This document shows, piece by piece, positions 1 to 7,149 of a stretch of 10,194 nucleotides of DNA. The position numbers and the translations under genes are program-made. The notes under the pieces were generated by a model. It did no database searches. It saw nothing but the letters and a program-made list of their open reading frames with translations, and was not told the DNA's origin. Origin of the DNA: CAYYAQ01 sp964469555 (GTDB lineage: Bacteria > Planctomycetota > UBA1135 > UBA2386). The stretch's first letter is position 1. Each line of letters begins with the position of its first letter. The stretch lies in the NCBI GenBank assembly GCA_964469555.1, contig CAYYAQ010000187.1, forward strand, positions 1 through 10,194, written 5' to 3'.

Positions 1-1975
1 CGGACACTTCGGCAAGTGGCACCTGGGCGACAACTACCCGTACCGCCCGCAGGATCGCGGCTTCGAGGAGTCGATTCACAACAAGGCATGGGGCATCGGT
101 TCACTCTCGGAGCACTGGGAGAACGACGCTTTCGATGACCAGTACTGGCACAATAACGAGCTCGAGAGTTTCGAGGGCTACAACACCGATGTCTTCTTCC
201 AGAAGGCGATGGACTGGATCGGCAAGCAGGAGAGGCCCTTCTTCGTCTTCCTCCCGACCACAGCTGCGCACGCGCCGTTCAATGTTGCGAAGAATTACTC
301 GAAACCCTACCAGGGCCAGAGAGGTCGCGCCGTCCCCAACTTCTTCGGCATGATCGCCAACATCGATGAGAACGTCGCCAAGTTGGATGCGTTCTTGGAA
401 GACCGTGGTCTGAAGGAGAACACCATCCTCATCTTCATGACCGACAACGGCACGGTGCGAGGGCATGCCGTCTTCAACGCCGGGATGCGTGGCCGCAAGA
501 CCTCCCAGTATGACGGCGGCCATCGCGTGCCGTTCTTCCTGCGTTGGCCCACCGGTGGCTACGACAAGCACCGCGATGTCGGCACGCTTGCGCACAGCAC
601 CGATCTGCTGCCCTCTCTGATCGATCTCTGCGGATTGAAGACGCGCAAGGGCGGCGCAGCGTTCGATGGTCGAAGCCTGCGCCCTCTTCTCGAAGGAAAG
701 GCCAACGCACTCGAGGATCGCAAGGTCGTCGTTCAGTATCGCGCCGAGTTCAAACCGTGGAGCGGCGCAGTGCTCTGGAAGAAATGGCGTCTCGTCGACG
801 GCAAGGAGCTCTACGACGTCGCCGCTGACCCCGGCCAGAAGAAGAACATCTACGATCAGCATCCCGACGTGGTCCGCACGCTACGTGATCACTACCAGAG
901 GTGGGTCACCCGGGTCACACCCGTGATGGGGCAGAAGAACTACGTGAGCGTGGGAACGCCCAGAGAAGTGACCACATGGTTGTCCTCCTGCAACTGGACC
1001 GGTTCCTACGCGGACAACTGGGGAAACCTGGCCAGGCAGAACACGCCGGGACACTGGAATCTCAAGGTCGAGGCCGGCGGCGACTACCGGGTGTCCATGT
1101 ACATGTTCCACCCGGAAGCCAACGTCCCCCTGAACGGTAGCCTGAGAGCGGTTCCCCCGCGCCCAGTCGCCCAGGCTCGCCTCCTCGTCGGTGGCAAGGC
1201 GACGACCGTACCCACCAGTCCCGGGGACACTCATGTCACTTTCGACATCCGGTTGAAGAAGGGCCAGCGCGTCGCGCTTTCGGGGCATTTCCTCGACAAG
1301 GCGGGGAAGGTGCTGAGCGGCGCCTTCTACACGTTCCTCCAGAGAATCGGCGCGGATTCCAAGACGCCCAGCGTGCTCGAGTACGTCTCGGTGGCCGGGA
1401 TCCCTCGCGCGGCGCAAAAGCGGATCAAGTCACCCGCGCCGAACAACACCGACGCGATCCCGAAGGATGCGCTGCTGATCGCGGACTTCGAGGGCGACAG
1501 CTACGGCGACTGGAAAATCACCGGCACGGCCTTCGGCAGCAGACCGTCCAGCACGAAGGACCGGGTGACTGGTCATCGCGGTCGGAGTCTGGTCGACACG
1601 TATCTCGTCGGCGAGAGCGACGAACCCACCGGTACGCTGACGTCGCCCTCGTTCACGATCGAGAGGAAACTCCTCAACTTTCTCATCGGTGGGGGGAAGA
1701 CCCCGGGCAAGACGTGCGTCAATCTCGTCGTCGACGGGAAACGCGTCCGCACCGCCGTCGGTTCCGCCAGGAAGAGCAGAGGGCGAAAGATCATGAGGTG
1801 GGTCAGCTGGGATGTCGGAGAGCTCATGGGTCGACAGGTGCAGGTGGAGATCGTCGATCGGCGCTCGGAGGGTTGGGGGCACATCATGGTCGACCATGTC
1901 TTTCAGTCCGATCGGTCGATGGCCGACATCGCCGCGCCCGGTCGCCGACGAAACGCCGAACGCCGCGACAGGTAG
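1..1975 (+). CDS. Sulfatase (arylsulfatase-type), 5' end outside window, with two C-terminal beta-sandwich domains
   Basis: The reading frame is open from base 2 (657 residues in the window) to TAG at 1973-1975, so the gene starts upstream. It begins within the sulfatase core motif GHFGKWHLGD (residues 1-10). Further on come RPFFVFLPTTAAHAPF (78-93, substrate-side His90), the metal-binding TDNG (147-150), and GGHRVP (172-177) with a preceding Lys166. The sulfatase fold ends near LYDVAADPGQKKNI. The CxPxR/SxPxR site, whose Cys or Ser becomes formylglycine, must lie upstream of the window. Residues about 310-465 resemble the jelly-roll tail of many planctomycete arylsulfatases. Residues about 490-645 (FEGDSYGDW, TGTAFG, TSPSFTI, NFLIGGG, WGHIMVDH) resemble the sandwich domain linked to GH32 levanases. 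Sulfatases hydrolyse sulfate esters. Secretion is expected but the signal peptide is not visible. The natural substrate is unknown, probably a sulfated polysaccharide. Confidence 0.95.
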   Translation, partial: GHFGKWHLGDNYPYRPQDRGFEESIHNKAWGIGSLSEHWENDAFDDQYWHNNELESFEGYNTDVFFQKAMDWIGKQERPFFVFLPTTAAHAPFNVAKNYSKPYQGQRGRAVPNFFGMIANIDENVAKLDAFLEDRGLKENTILIFMTDNGTVRGHAVFNAGMRGRKTSQYDGGHRVPFFLRWPTGGYDKHRDVGTLAHSTDLLPSLIDLCGLKTRKGGAAFDGRSLRPLLEGKANALEDRKVVVQYRAEFKPWSGAVLWKKWRLVDGKELYDVAADPGQKKNIYDQHPDVVRTLRDHYQRWVTRVTPVMGQKNYVSVGTPREVTTWLSSCNWTGSYADNWGNLARQNTPGHWNLKVEAGGDYRVSMYMFHPEANVPLNGSLRAVPPRPVAQARLLVGGKATTVPTSPGDTHVTFDIRLKKGQRVALSGHFLDKAGKVLSGAFYTFLQRIGADSKTPSVLEYVSVAGIPRAAQKRIKSPAPNNTDAIPKDALLIADFEGDSYGDWKITGTAFGSRPSSTKDRVTGHRGRSLVDTYLVGESDEPTGTLTSPSFTIERKLLNFLIGGGKTPGKTCVNLVVDGKRVRTAVGSARKSRGRKIMRWVSWDVGELMGRQVQVEIVDRRSEGWGHIMVDHVFQSDRSMADIAAPGRRRNAERRDR

Positions 1976-1998
1976 CCAACGAGCGCGTCCCATCCGCG

Positions 1999-2061
1999 AT
2001 GCTGGAGGGTCAGGGTGTCGACCCCAGATTTTCACCGTGTGCTTCCCGGGGCGCAGGATTA
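1999..2061 (+). repeat. 63-bp direct repeat, copy 1
   Basis: This copy matches 4554-4616 at 61 of 63 positions, in the same orientation. The differences are C at 2011 (A at 4566) and T at 2030 (C at 4585). Similarity stops abruptly at both edges: G/A at 1998/4553 and C/G at 2062/4617. The unit contains a GTCGAC palindrome inside a short GGGT-GTCG-ACCC hairpin and a CCCGGG palindrome. Read on the minus strand, both copies encode ILRPGKHTVKIWGRHP in the same frame. It is either a dispersed intergenic repeat or a fragment of a duplicated coding region. No transposon ends or target-site duplications were seen. Confidence 0.9.
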
Positions 2062-2093
2062 CTTGGGTGCGCGATCGGGAGTGGATGTTGCGT

Positions 2094-2111
2094 CTCGCGA
2101 AGTCGCGCGAG
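2094..2111. terminator. Weak hairpin, possible bidirectional terminator
   Basis: CTCGCG (2094-2099) can pair with CGCGAG (2106-2111) across a six-base loop, midway between the two convergent stop codons. The position suits a shared terminator. There is no adjacent T tract on either strand, and six GC-rich pairs are easily found by chance in DNA of this composition. Confidence 0.2.
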
Positions 2112-2287
2112 CCATGTAGAATCAAGTCGTAGCGCCAGCGTGGATCCAGTCCGCGGAGCAGGATGCGCCCGAGACCATCGGCATAGCCGTTGCCATTCCC
2201 CAGCAACCAGACCGGCTGGATCTTGAGAGGTTCTCAGTGGCCGAACCATGTCGCACCCCGCTCGCGAAGTCGCCCTGATCGTGTGGG

Positions 2288-4378
2288 TCACCGTTGCGGC
2301 TCGATGATCCAGCGCCGGGGCTTGCCCGGCTCCAGGCGAACTGGCAGGCCCTCACTCAGGCGCTTGCCCGAAACCGTCCGCGCGGCACCTCCACCGAGTT
2401 CCCTGACGGTGTAGCGATGGGCTTCATCCGGTTCGACGACGAACCACTCCGGGACAGCGTTCATCCGGGGCCAGTCCTCGCTAAACCCCATGTGCAGGCG
2501 ATGGCGCGGGATGTCGAACACGAGGCGACCCGCGTAGGGCTTGTCGGTGTCCATGTACACGCAGATCCCGCTGCCGACCGGGGCCGCCCCGAGTTGGAGT
2601 CCTTGTTGCCAGGGACGCGCGATCGTGTTGCGGGTGTGTAGCATCGTGTGGATCAGCACCGTGCGAACCGTGTTCGCTTCCAGCTTGTGCGTACCCCACA
2701 GTCGATCCGGAGCGGTGTGGTCGACCAGAACCGTGGCGATCTCGCGATCGGCCCAGACAAACCCCTCGGGAGTCGGAAACCGGTAGAGGAGATAGAGTCC
2801 GCCCTCGACGGAGTCCGCGATGTTGTCACGGGAACCGTGGTCCCAGTTGAACTCCTTGTACCGGGGCTTCAGAAGATGGCGGAGCGGCTGGCGAATCGCT
2901 TCGGCGTAGCGTTGCGTGTTCGTCGCCATGTCGTAGTCGAGGAAACCGACGAAGTCATAGCCCCAACCGTCACGGATGCCGACGCTGTCGTGCGGCCCTT
3001 CGGCCTTCTGGAGCTTCCCGACGATGACTCCGTCGGAGTTCCGGCCGCGTCGCAGGATCTCGTCGAACATGTACTCCATGTGCGGCCGGTACTGCTCGAA
3101 CTTCTTTGGGCTCGCCGCCGCGTCCACGGCAAAGAGCAGACCGAGCCCTCCGATGATCTCGCAGCCGTGATCGGACAGACGCGTCGGCACGAAATTGCCA
3201 CCGAGGAGGTAGTAGTCCGCGAGCCGGTGTGCCCAGTCGAGGTACTTGCGGTTCCGGGTCATGCAGTAGAGCCTTGGGAGCAGCTGGAGCAGCTCGCCGT
3301 TGACCTCGATGTTCGTCGAAGGGATGTTCCCGCCGGGTGTGCCGACGCGGGCATGCTTGAAGATGTCGTCGACCAACCCGCGCATGCGGTCGCACCAAGG
3401 GGAGTCCTTGCCGGTGATCTCGACGATCGGGATCAACCCGTCCTTCGCGTACTCGCTGGCGCCGAAGATCATCCGGTCGAACGAGGTCACGTTCTTTTGC
3501 TTCGCGTCCATGTCGTAGGGGACCGGCAGGCGGTCCAGGTGATTGCAGAGGCGTTGCTCCGCCTCGAGGGTCTTTTGCATCACCGTCTCGAGCAGGCCGT
3601 GGTCGGTGTAGTGCGCGGCCCAGACGTAGAACGGGTAGCAGTCGGCAGCGGTGTCGCGGTAGTTCCACTGCCTGCCGGTCGGACGGAACAGGCCGGTTGG
3701 CCGATCGTGCACGGCGAGGCATCGCTCGTGGAGCCAGCGCTGCACCTTGCTGAGGGCGATGCCGGCGTATCGCGCGGACCGTTCGGCGCGACTCCAGTCC
3801 GGCGCCTTCGGCGAGGGATGGAAGAGCCGCCGCATCTCGTCGTTCATCTCGAACCCGGACAGGGTTGCCCACCGTGCTACGCCATCCCCCGACCTGGCGG
3901 GCATCGACGTCCGAATCGCCTTGACCTTCGGCGCAGCTCTGGACTGGTCCGTGGTCCTTACGCCCGCCAAGAAAGCTACGCGCTCTCGGCCCTTGCCGGA
4001 GAGTACGACGCGCTGGCCGCGCTGAAGACGCCCCAGGGGCAAGCGGATCCACTGATACGCCTCCTTGCGAACCTCTGCCAGCGAGCCGCGCTTGCCACCG
4101 TACTCGAACCAGAGCGTGCGCTTGTCAGGTCCCTTCGACCCGAACAGGACCTCCAGTCGATCGTCCGCCGCGACATCGTCCGGAATCGTCACTTCGAGCT
4201 TCCACTCGGCGAGCCAGTAGTACCTCCGTCCGCCGAACTCCTGCGGTCCGGATGTGAACAGCGTCTCGCCGGGCGGACTATCGGCGGCCGAGACGACCGT
4301 AGTGATCGCGGGGACAGCAGTGGTCGCAAGGATCGGTGTAACCGCGAGGAGCGTCAGAAGAGGATTACATCGTTTCAT
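2288..4378 (-). CDS. Secreted alpha/alpha-barrel (six-hairpin glycosidase-like) protein, family not recognised
   Basis: The protein has 696 residues from the ATG at 4378. An open frame continues upstream to 4474, but the start at 4378 gives a clean signal peptide: MKR, then a hydrophobic stretch (residues 7-30), with probable cleavage near VSAA (29-32). No strong ribosome site precedes it. Residues about 40-160 look like a beta-sandwich. Residues about 200-590 are helical with paired-hairpin features typical of (alpha/alpha)6 toroids. Conserved-looking acidic and aromatic patches are WNYRDTAADCYPFY (238-251), STNIEVNGELLQLLPRLY (354-371), SDHGCEIIGGLG (402-413), DGWGYDFVGFLDYD (470-483) and DNIADSVEGGLYLLYRF (518-534). 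About 100 beta-rich residues end the protein. The fold suggests a glycoside hydrolase or lyase acting on polysaccharide outside the cytoplasm. This is inference from architecture and from the neighbouring sulfatase; I recognise no family signature such as GH88, GH105 or GH127. Confidence 0.9.
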   Translation of the reverse strand: MKRCNPLLTLLAVTPILATTAVPAITTVVSAADSPPGETLFTSGPQEFGGRRYYWLAEWKLEVTIPDDVAADDRLEVLFGSKGPDKRTLWFEYGGKRGSLAEVRKEAYQWIRLPLGRLQRGQRVVLSGKGRERVAFLAGVRTTDQSRAAPKVKAIRTSMPARSGDGVARWATLSGFEMNDEMRRLFHPSPKAPDWSRAERSARYAGIALSKVQRWLHERCLAVHDRPTGLFRPTGRQWNYRDTAADCYPFYVWAAHYTDHGLLETVMQKTLEAEQRLCNHLDRLPVPYDMDAKQKNVTSFDRMIFGASEYAKDGLIPIVEITGKDSPWCDRMRGLVDDIFKHARVGTPGGNIPSTNIEVNGELLQLLPRLYCMTRNRKYLDWAHRLADYYLLGGNFVPTRLSDHGCEIIGGLGLLFAVDAAASPKKFEQYRPHMEYMFDEILRRGRNSDGVIVGKLQKAEGPHDSVGIRDGWGYDFVGFLDYDMATNTQRYAEAIRQPLRHLLKPRYKEFNWDHGSRDNIADSVEGGLYLLYRFPTPEGFVWADREIATVLVDHTAPDRLWGTHKLEANTVRTVLIHTMLHTRNTIARPWQQGLQLGAAPVGSGICVYMDTDKPYAGRLVFDIPRHRLHMGFSEDWPRMNAVPEWFVVEPDEAHRYTVRELGGGAARTVSGKRLSEGLPVRLEPGKPRRWIIEPQR

Positions 4379-4553
4379 CAGAGGCTGTTGGCCGGGGGGA
4401 GGGTCGACGAAGTCGTGGACAGCGGATGATCGCCGCGGCAGCGCGCGTTGGCAAACCGCGGTGGGGATTCTCATGGCGGATAGGTGGCGAGAGTCCGAAT
4501 TCCTACGTCCGATCCCGCGCTGGAATGGTGCAGTGCTCCCCTGACGGCTGGCA

Positions 4554-4616
4554 ATGCTGGAGGGTAAGGGTGTCGACCCCAGATCTTCACCGTGTGCTTC
4601 CCGGGGCGCAGGATTA
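4554..4616 (+). repeat. 63-bp direct repeat, copy 2
   Basis: This is the second copy of the unit at 1999-2061, 2,555 bases downstream and in the same orientation, with two substitutions. The flanking sequence shows no similarity to that of copy 1. In the minus-strand frame that reads ILRPGKHTVKIWGRHP, one substitution is synonymous (AAG versus AAA, Lys) and the other changes Asp (copy 1) to Tyr (copy 2). Together the copies bracket the minus-strand barrel-protein gene. Confidence 0.9.
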
Positions 4617-4652
4617 GATGCTCAAGGCCGTTGCGCCGAATAACAAGCTGCC

Positions 4653-4677
4653 TAGGTGACCGCGCGCTGTAGGTGAC
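4653..4677 (+). promoter_or_regulatory. Spaced direct repeat TAGGTGAC, possible operator
   Basis: TAGGTGAC occurs at 4653-4660 and again at 4670-4677, with starts 17 bases apart. The second copy ends 43 bases before the preferred start at 4721. Spaced direct repeats just upstream of a gene can be regulator half-sites. The 17-base period is not an exact whole number of helix turns, and no regulator gene is nearby, so this remains a weak suggestion. An alternative GTG start at 4673 would fall inside the second copy. Confidence 0.25.
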
Positions 4678-4720
4678 AGCATGTGCCGGTTCGTACCGGT
4701 TCTGGGATATGACCTCGGGT

Positions 4721-6796
4721 ATGCGATCGATGTATTCCCTGCTGGCCGCCACTCTCGTCACTCCGGGTCTGACTCGTGGGCAGGATGCGCCCGTGCCGGA
4801 GGATTTCCCGCGCTTTCAGGTCCCGGGTTTCGCGGCTGAGATGGCTCGGCTCCGCCATATGTTCTGGGTGCACTACCCCGGTGCCTCGCCGAAGTCGACG
4901 ATGTGGGACCAGTGGTTGGCTGGGCCAGCATTGTGGCCGAGTGTGACCGCAGGGAACCGGAGCGACCGCATGCGCAAGGCCTGGCGGGCGATGCTGGCGA
5001 AGCGGCATATCGATGCTGACGGTTATGTCGCCACGCATCAGCATCCGTCGATCGCCCACCAACGGGGATGGCCGTTTCCGTTCTGGAATCAGGGCAAGGG
5101 TGTCGGTTGGCATTGGTCCTTCGACAAGACTGTGGGGCCACCGTGGCGCAAGAAGACCCTCGATACGGGCCGTGGTTGGGCCCTGGATGGCTGCGTCGGC
5201 GCTGGGATCGTCAAGGCGGGTTGGCGTCTCGTGATGCAGGGGAAGACCGCGCGCCTGATCTCCCCACCGATCGATCTCGACACCACAGAGGCTCCGTTCA
5301 TGCAACTGCGCTGGGCGGGCGAGGGTCTGGGGGGCGCGCGTATCCGATTGCTTTGGTCCGTGACGGCGGAGCCGGAGTTCGTCGCGGCGCGGAGTGTCTC
5401 TTGCCCCGTGCCCGGTGCTGGGATCCGCTACGACATGGTGCCGATGACTGCGGTCAGCGCGTGGCGGGGTCGGGTGCGAAGGTTAGCGCTGCAGATTGAC
5501 AACGCTCCAGAAGGTGCTGCGATCACCCTGCAGGCGCTATTCTCCCAGTACGATACGCGGCACAACATCAACAGCCAGGCCTTCGTGCATGGCTGCGCCA
5601 ACTACTTCTGGTGGACGGGTGATGTGCCGTTTCTGCGCGCGAACATTCTCCGCATGCGACGAGCCCTGCGGCACCTGATGGTCGAACATCGGATCGGCGA
5701 CCACGCGGTGATCGGGACGACGTGGACTGGGCACGATGGTCGATCGGGCCTCGTTCTTGCCGGCGGCAAGAAGCGCCTCCGTCACGGTCACGGCATCGGT
5801 AACAACTATTGGGACCTCCTGCCGTTCGGTCACCTGGACATGTACGCGACGTCCGTCTACTACGCCGCCTTACGCACGATGGCGGTACTCGAAGCCGATG
5901 TGCTCCGTCATCCGGAGTGGCAGATCCCAGGCGGTGAGTCTTTCGATCCCGCGGCACTCAAGCGACGCGCCCAGGCCGCGAAGACCGAGGCCAACGAGTT
6001 GTTTTGGAGTGAAGAGACGGGCCGCTTCGTCGCTTGTGTCGATGCCGATGGTAGGACTCACGATTTCGGTCTGACCTTCCTCAACCTGGAAGCCGTACAC
6101 TACGGAATCGCCACTGATGCGCATGCGCGCGCGCTCCTCGAGTGGGTTACGGGTTCGCGCGAGGTCGCCGGCGACACTGCCAAGGGTGCAGACATCTACC
6201 ACTGGCGATTCGGTCCGCGGGCGACGACGCGGCGCAACGTCTCCTGGTACGGTTGGTTTTGGTCGGCCCCGGAGAGCATCCCGTGGGGTGGGCAAGTCCA
6301 AGACGGTGGCGCGGTGTTGGGATTCTCTTACCACGACCTCATGGCGCGATTGCGTATCCTCGGTCCCGATGATGCATGGCAACGGCTGCGGTCGATCCTT
6401 GCGTGGTACGGGGAGGTGCGAGAGGCCGGTGGATACCGCGCCTACTACAAGGACGGAAGTCGCGGCCGACTACAAGGTGGGGGAGTCGCAGCTGGTCTGG
6501 GGATCGATCGCGAATTCCACGAGAGCGTGCTCGTGCCCCAGGTAATGCTGGATGGCTTCCTCGGCTTCCGGCCGGGTGCTGATGGAATCGCGTTGGCGCC
6601 CTCCCTGCCGAAGAGTTGGCCCGAACTCCGCGTGAATCAGATCCGTTGGCAAGATCACGTGCTGGAGATCCACGCGACCCGGGATCGGGTCGTGCTGCAT
6701 CGGCAGCCGGCGCGGCGATCGATTCGGGTCTTGCTCGATGGTAAGGTGCACGAGTGGAAGACGGGGGCGACCTTGACGCTGCGACGAGGTGAATGA
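4721..6796 (+). CDS. Secreted multidomain six-hairpin glycosidase-like protein, family not recognised
   Basis: The protein has 691 residues from the ATG at 4721. Other in-frame starts are GTG 4673, ATG 4709 and ATG 4730. I prefer 4721 because it places Arg2 before a hydrophobic stretch (SLLAATLVTPGL), a plausible short signal peptide; no start has a strong ribosome site. The N-terminal region carries DGYVATHQHPSIAHQRGWPFPFW (residues 100-122), followed by a beta-rich domain (about 135-285). The helical core includes NINSQAFVHG, NNYWDLLPFGHLD (361-373), THDFGLTFLNLEAVHYGIA and SWYGWFWSAPESIPWGGQVQDGG. The C-terminal beta segment (GFLGFRPGADGIALAPSLP) is like that closing GH65-, GH78- and GH95-type barrels. 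This suggests an alpha/alpha-barrel glycosidase on extracellular glycan. The catalytic acids are not assigned: Asp365, Asp373 and the Glu in WSAPESIPW are candidates only. It shares no obvious similarity with the neighbouring barrel protein. Confidence 0.92.
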   Translation: MRSMYSLLAATLVTPGLTRGQDAPVPEDFPRFQVPGFAAEMARLRHMFWVHYPGASPKSTMWDQWLAGPALWPSVTAGNRSDRMRKAWRAMLAKRHIDADGYVATHQHPSIAHQRGWPFPFWNQGKGVGWHWSFDKTVGPPWRKKTLDTGRGWALDGCVGAGIVKAGWRLVMQGKTARLISPPIDLDTTEAPFMQLRWAGEGLGGARIRLLWSVTAEPEFVAARSVSCPVPGAGIRYDMVPMTAVSAWRGRVRRLALQIDNAPEGAAITLQALFSQYDTRHNINSQAFVHGCANYFWWTGDVPFLRANILRMRRALRHLMVEHRIGDHAVIGTTWTGHDGRSGLVLAGGKKRLRHGHGIGNNYWDLLPFGHLDMYATSVYYAALRTMAVLEADVLRHPEWQIPGGESFDPAALKRRAQAAKTEANELFWSEETGRFVACVDADGRTHDFGLTFLNLEAVHYGIATDAHARALLEWVTGSREVAGDTAKGADIYHWRFGPRATTRRNVSWYGWFWSAPESIPWGGQVQDGGAVLGFSYHDLMARLRILGPDDAWQRLRSILAWYGEVREAGGYRAYYKDGSRGRLQGGGVAAGLGIDREFHESVLVPQVMLDGFLGFRPGADGIALAPSLPKSWPELRVNQIRWQDHVLEIHATRDRVVLHRQPARRSIRVLLDGKVHEWKTGATLTLRRGE

Positions 6797-6832
6797 CCGC
6801 TGGCATCGATCGACCCTATGCTCAAGGAGACG

Positions 6833-6854
6833 CGCTCGGGCCGTAGCCCGAGCG
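6833..6854. terminator. Perfect 8-bp hairpin between convergent units
   Basis: CGCTCGGG (6833-6840) pairs with CCCGAGCG (6847-6854) around the loop CCGTAG. It lies 37 bases after the glycosidase-like gene stop (6796) and 14 bases before the stop of the minus-strand fragment (6868), so it could stop transcription from both sides. There is no U-tract on either strand, so a classical intrinsic terminator is not fully met, though such U-poor hairpins are common in high-GC genomes. Confidence 0.45.
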
Positions 6855-6867
6855 TCCCAGCAGTCCG

Positions 6868-7149
6868 CTAATTGCCTACCAGCACGCGCCCGTAGTTCGA
6901 AGGCGTAATACCCAGCGAGTTCGCCTGACGGTCGAATGGGAAATACTGGAAGTAGACGCGGGCGCACAGCAGCACGTTGATGTTGGGAATGGTCGTTTTC
7001 AAAGAGAAGACACCCGACGTGTTCGTCACACCCGCGATCGTGAACGCGTTCTGGACGTACATCGTGCAACCGCTCGCGCCGATCACACCGAGGTCGATCG
7101 CCGGCTCGAGTCGAGAGACGTTCACGGCGAGGAGCGTCGGCGCGGTGTT
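6868..7149 (-). pseudogene. Orphan C-terminal domain of a large secreted protein (gene remnant)
   Basis: About 93 codons ending in TAG (6868-6870) read like the C-terminal domain found on many large secreted proteins of some planctomycete lineages: APTLLAVNVSRLEPAIDLG, IGASGCTMYVQ, then TTIPN, an aromatic VYFQYFPFD strand, QANSLGITPSNYGRVLVGN and the stop. The hallmark order is a hydrophobic strand, D-L-G-x-I-G-A-x-G-C, I-P-N, a Y-F-Q strand, N-x-L-G and a final V-G-N. Upstream on the same strand lies the kinase gene, which ends at 7200 in another frame, so the body of the protein is missing. No credible start was found; GTG codons occur but have no ribosome site. The left edge of the remnant (7149) is approximate, since the frame stays open into the kinase. 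It is most likely a deletion remnant. The family match is from memory of the pattern. Confidence 0.55.

Larger units (their letters stand above)
1976..2287. other. 312-bp gap between convergent genes, containing repeat copy 1
   Basis: This gap separates the sulfatase stop from the stop of the minus-strand barrel protein. It holds copy 1 of the 63-bp repeat (1999-2061), a 6-bp GC hairpin (2094-2099 with 2106-2111, loop of six) and the 13-mer CTCGCGAAGTCGC twice (2094-2106 and 2261-2273). No T-rich run follows the hairpin, so it is only a weak terminator candidate. On the minus strand one frame is open from 2233 leftwards and reads protein-like (see findings), but it has no convincing start codon or ribosome site. 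Confidence 0.6.
4379..4720. other. 342-bp divergent intergenic region with repeat copy 2
   Basis: This gap lies between two divergently transcribed secreted-enzyme genes, so promoters for both should be here. I see no convincing -35/-10 pair for either. It holds repeat copy 2 (4554-4616) and a spaced direct repeat TAGGTGAC (4653-4660 and 4670-4677) near the start of the plus-strand gene. Bases 4379-4553 contain nothing I can name. Confidence 0.6.

Noticed and set aside
101..862. Minus-strand open frame of 253 codons opposite the sulfatase
   Set aside because: It is antisense to conserved sulfatase motifs and has no similarity to a known domain.
2224..2236. Small hairpin TGAGA-GGT-TCTCA in the convergent gap
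   Set aside because: It has only five pairs with a three-base loop, lies far from either stop codon and has no T tract; chance is the simplest explanation.
2648..4429. Plus-strand open frame of 593 codons opposite the barrel-protein gene
   Set aside because: It is low-complexity in composition (rich in Val, Arg, Glu, Asp) with no recognisable motif. The minus-strand protein has a signal peptide and folded-domain features. The frame is the usual antisense shadow of a high-GC gene.
1999..4616. Integron attC sites, insertion-sequence ends or CRISPR repeats as explanation of the 63-bp repeat
   Set aside because: There are no GTTRRRY/RYYYAAC core sites, no terminal inverted repeats, no duplicated target, no transposase or integrase, and only two copies far apart rather than a regular array.
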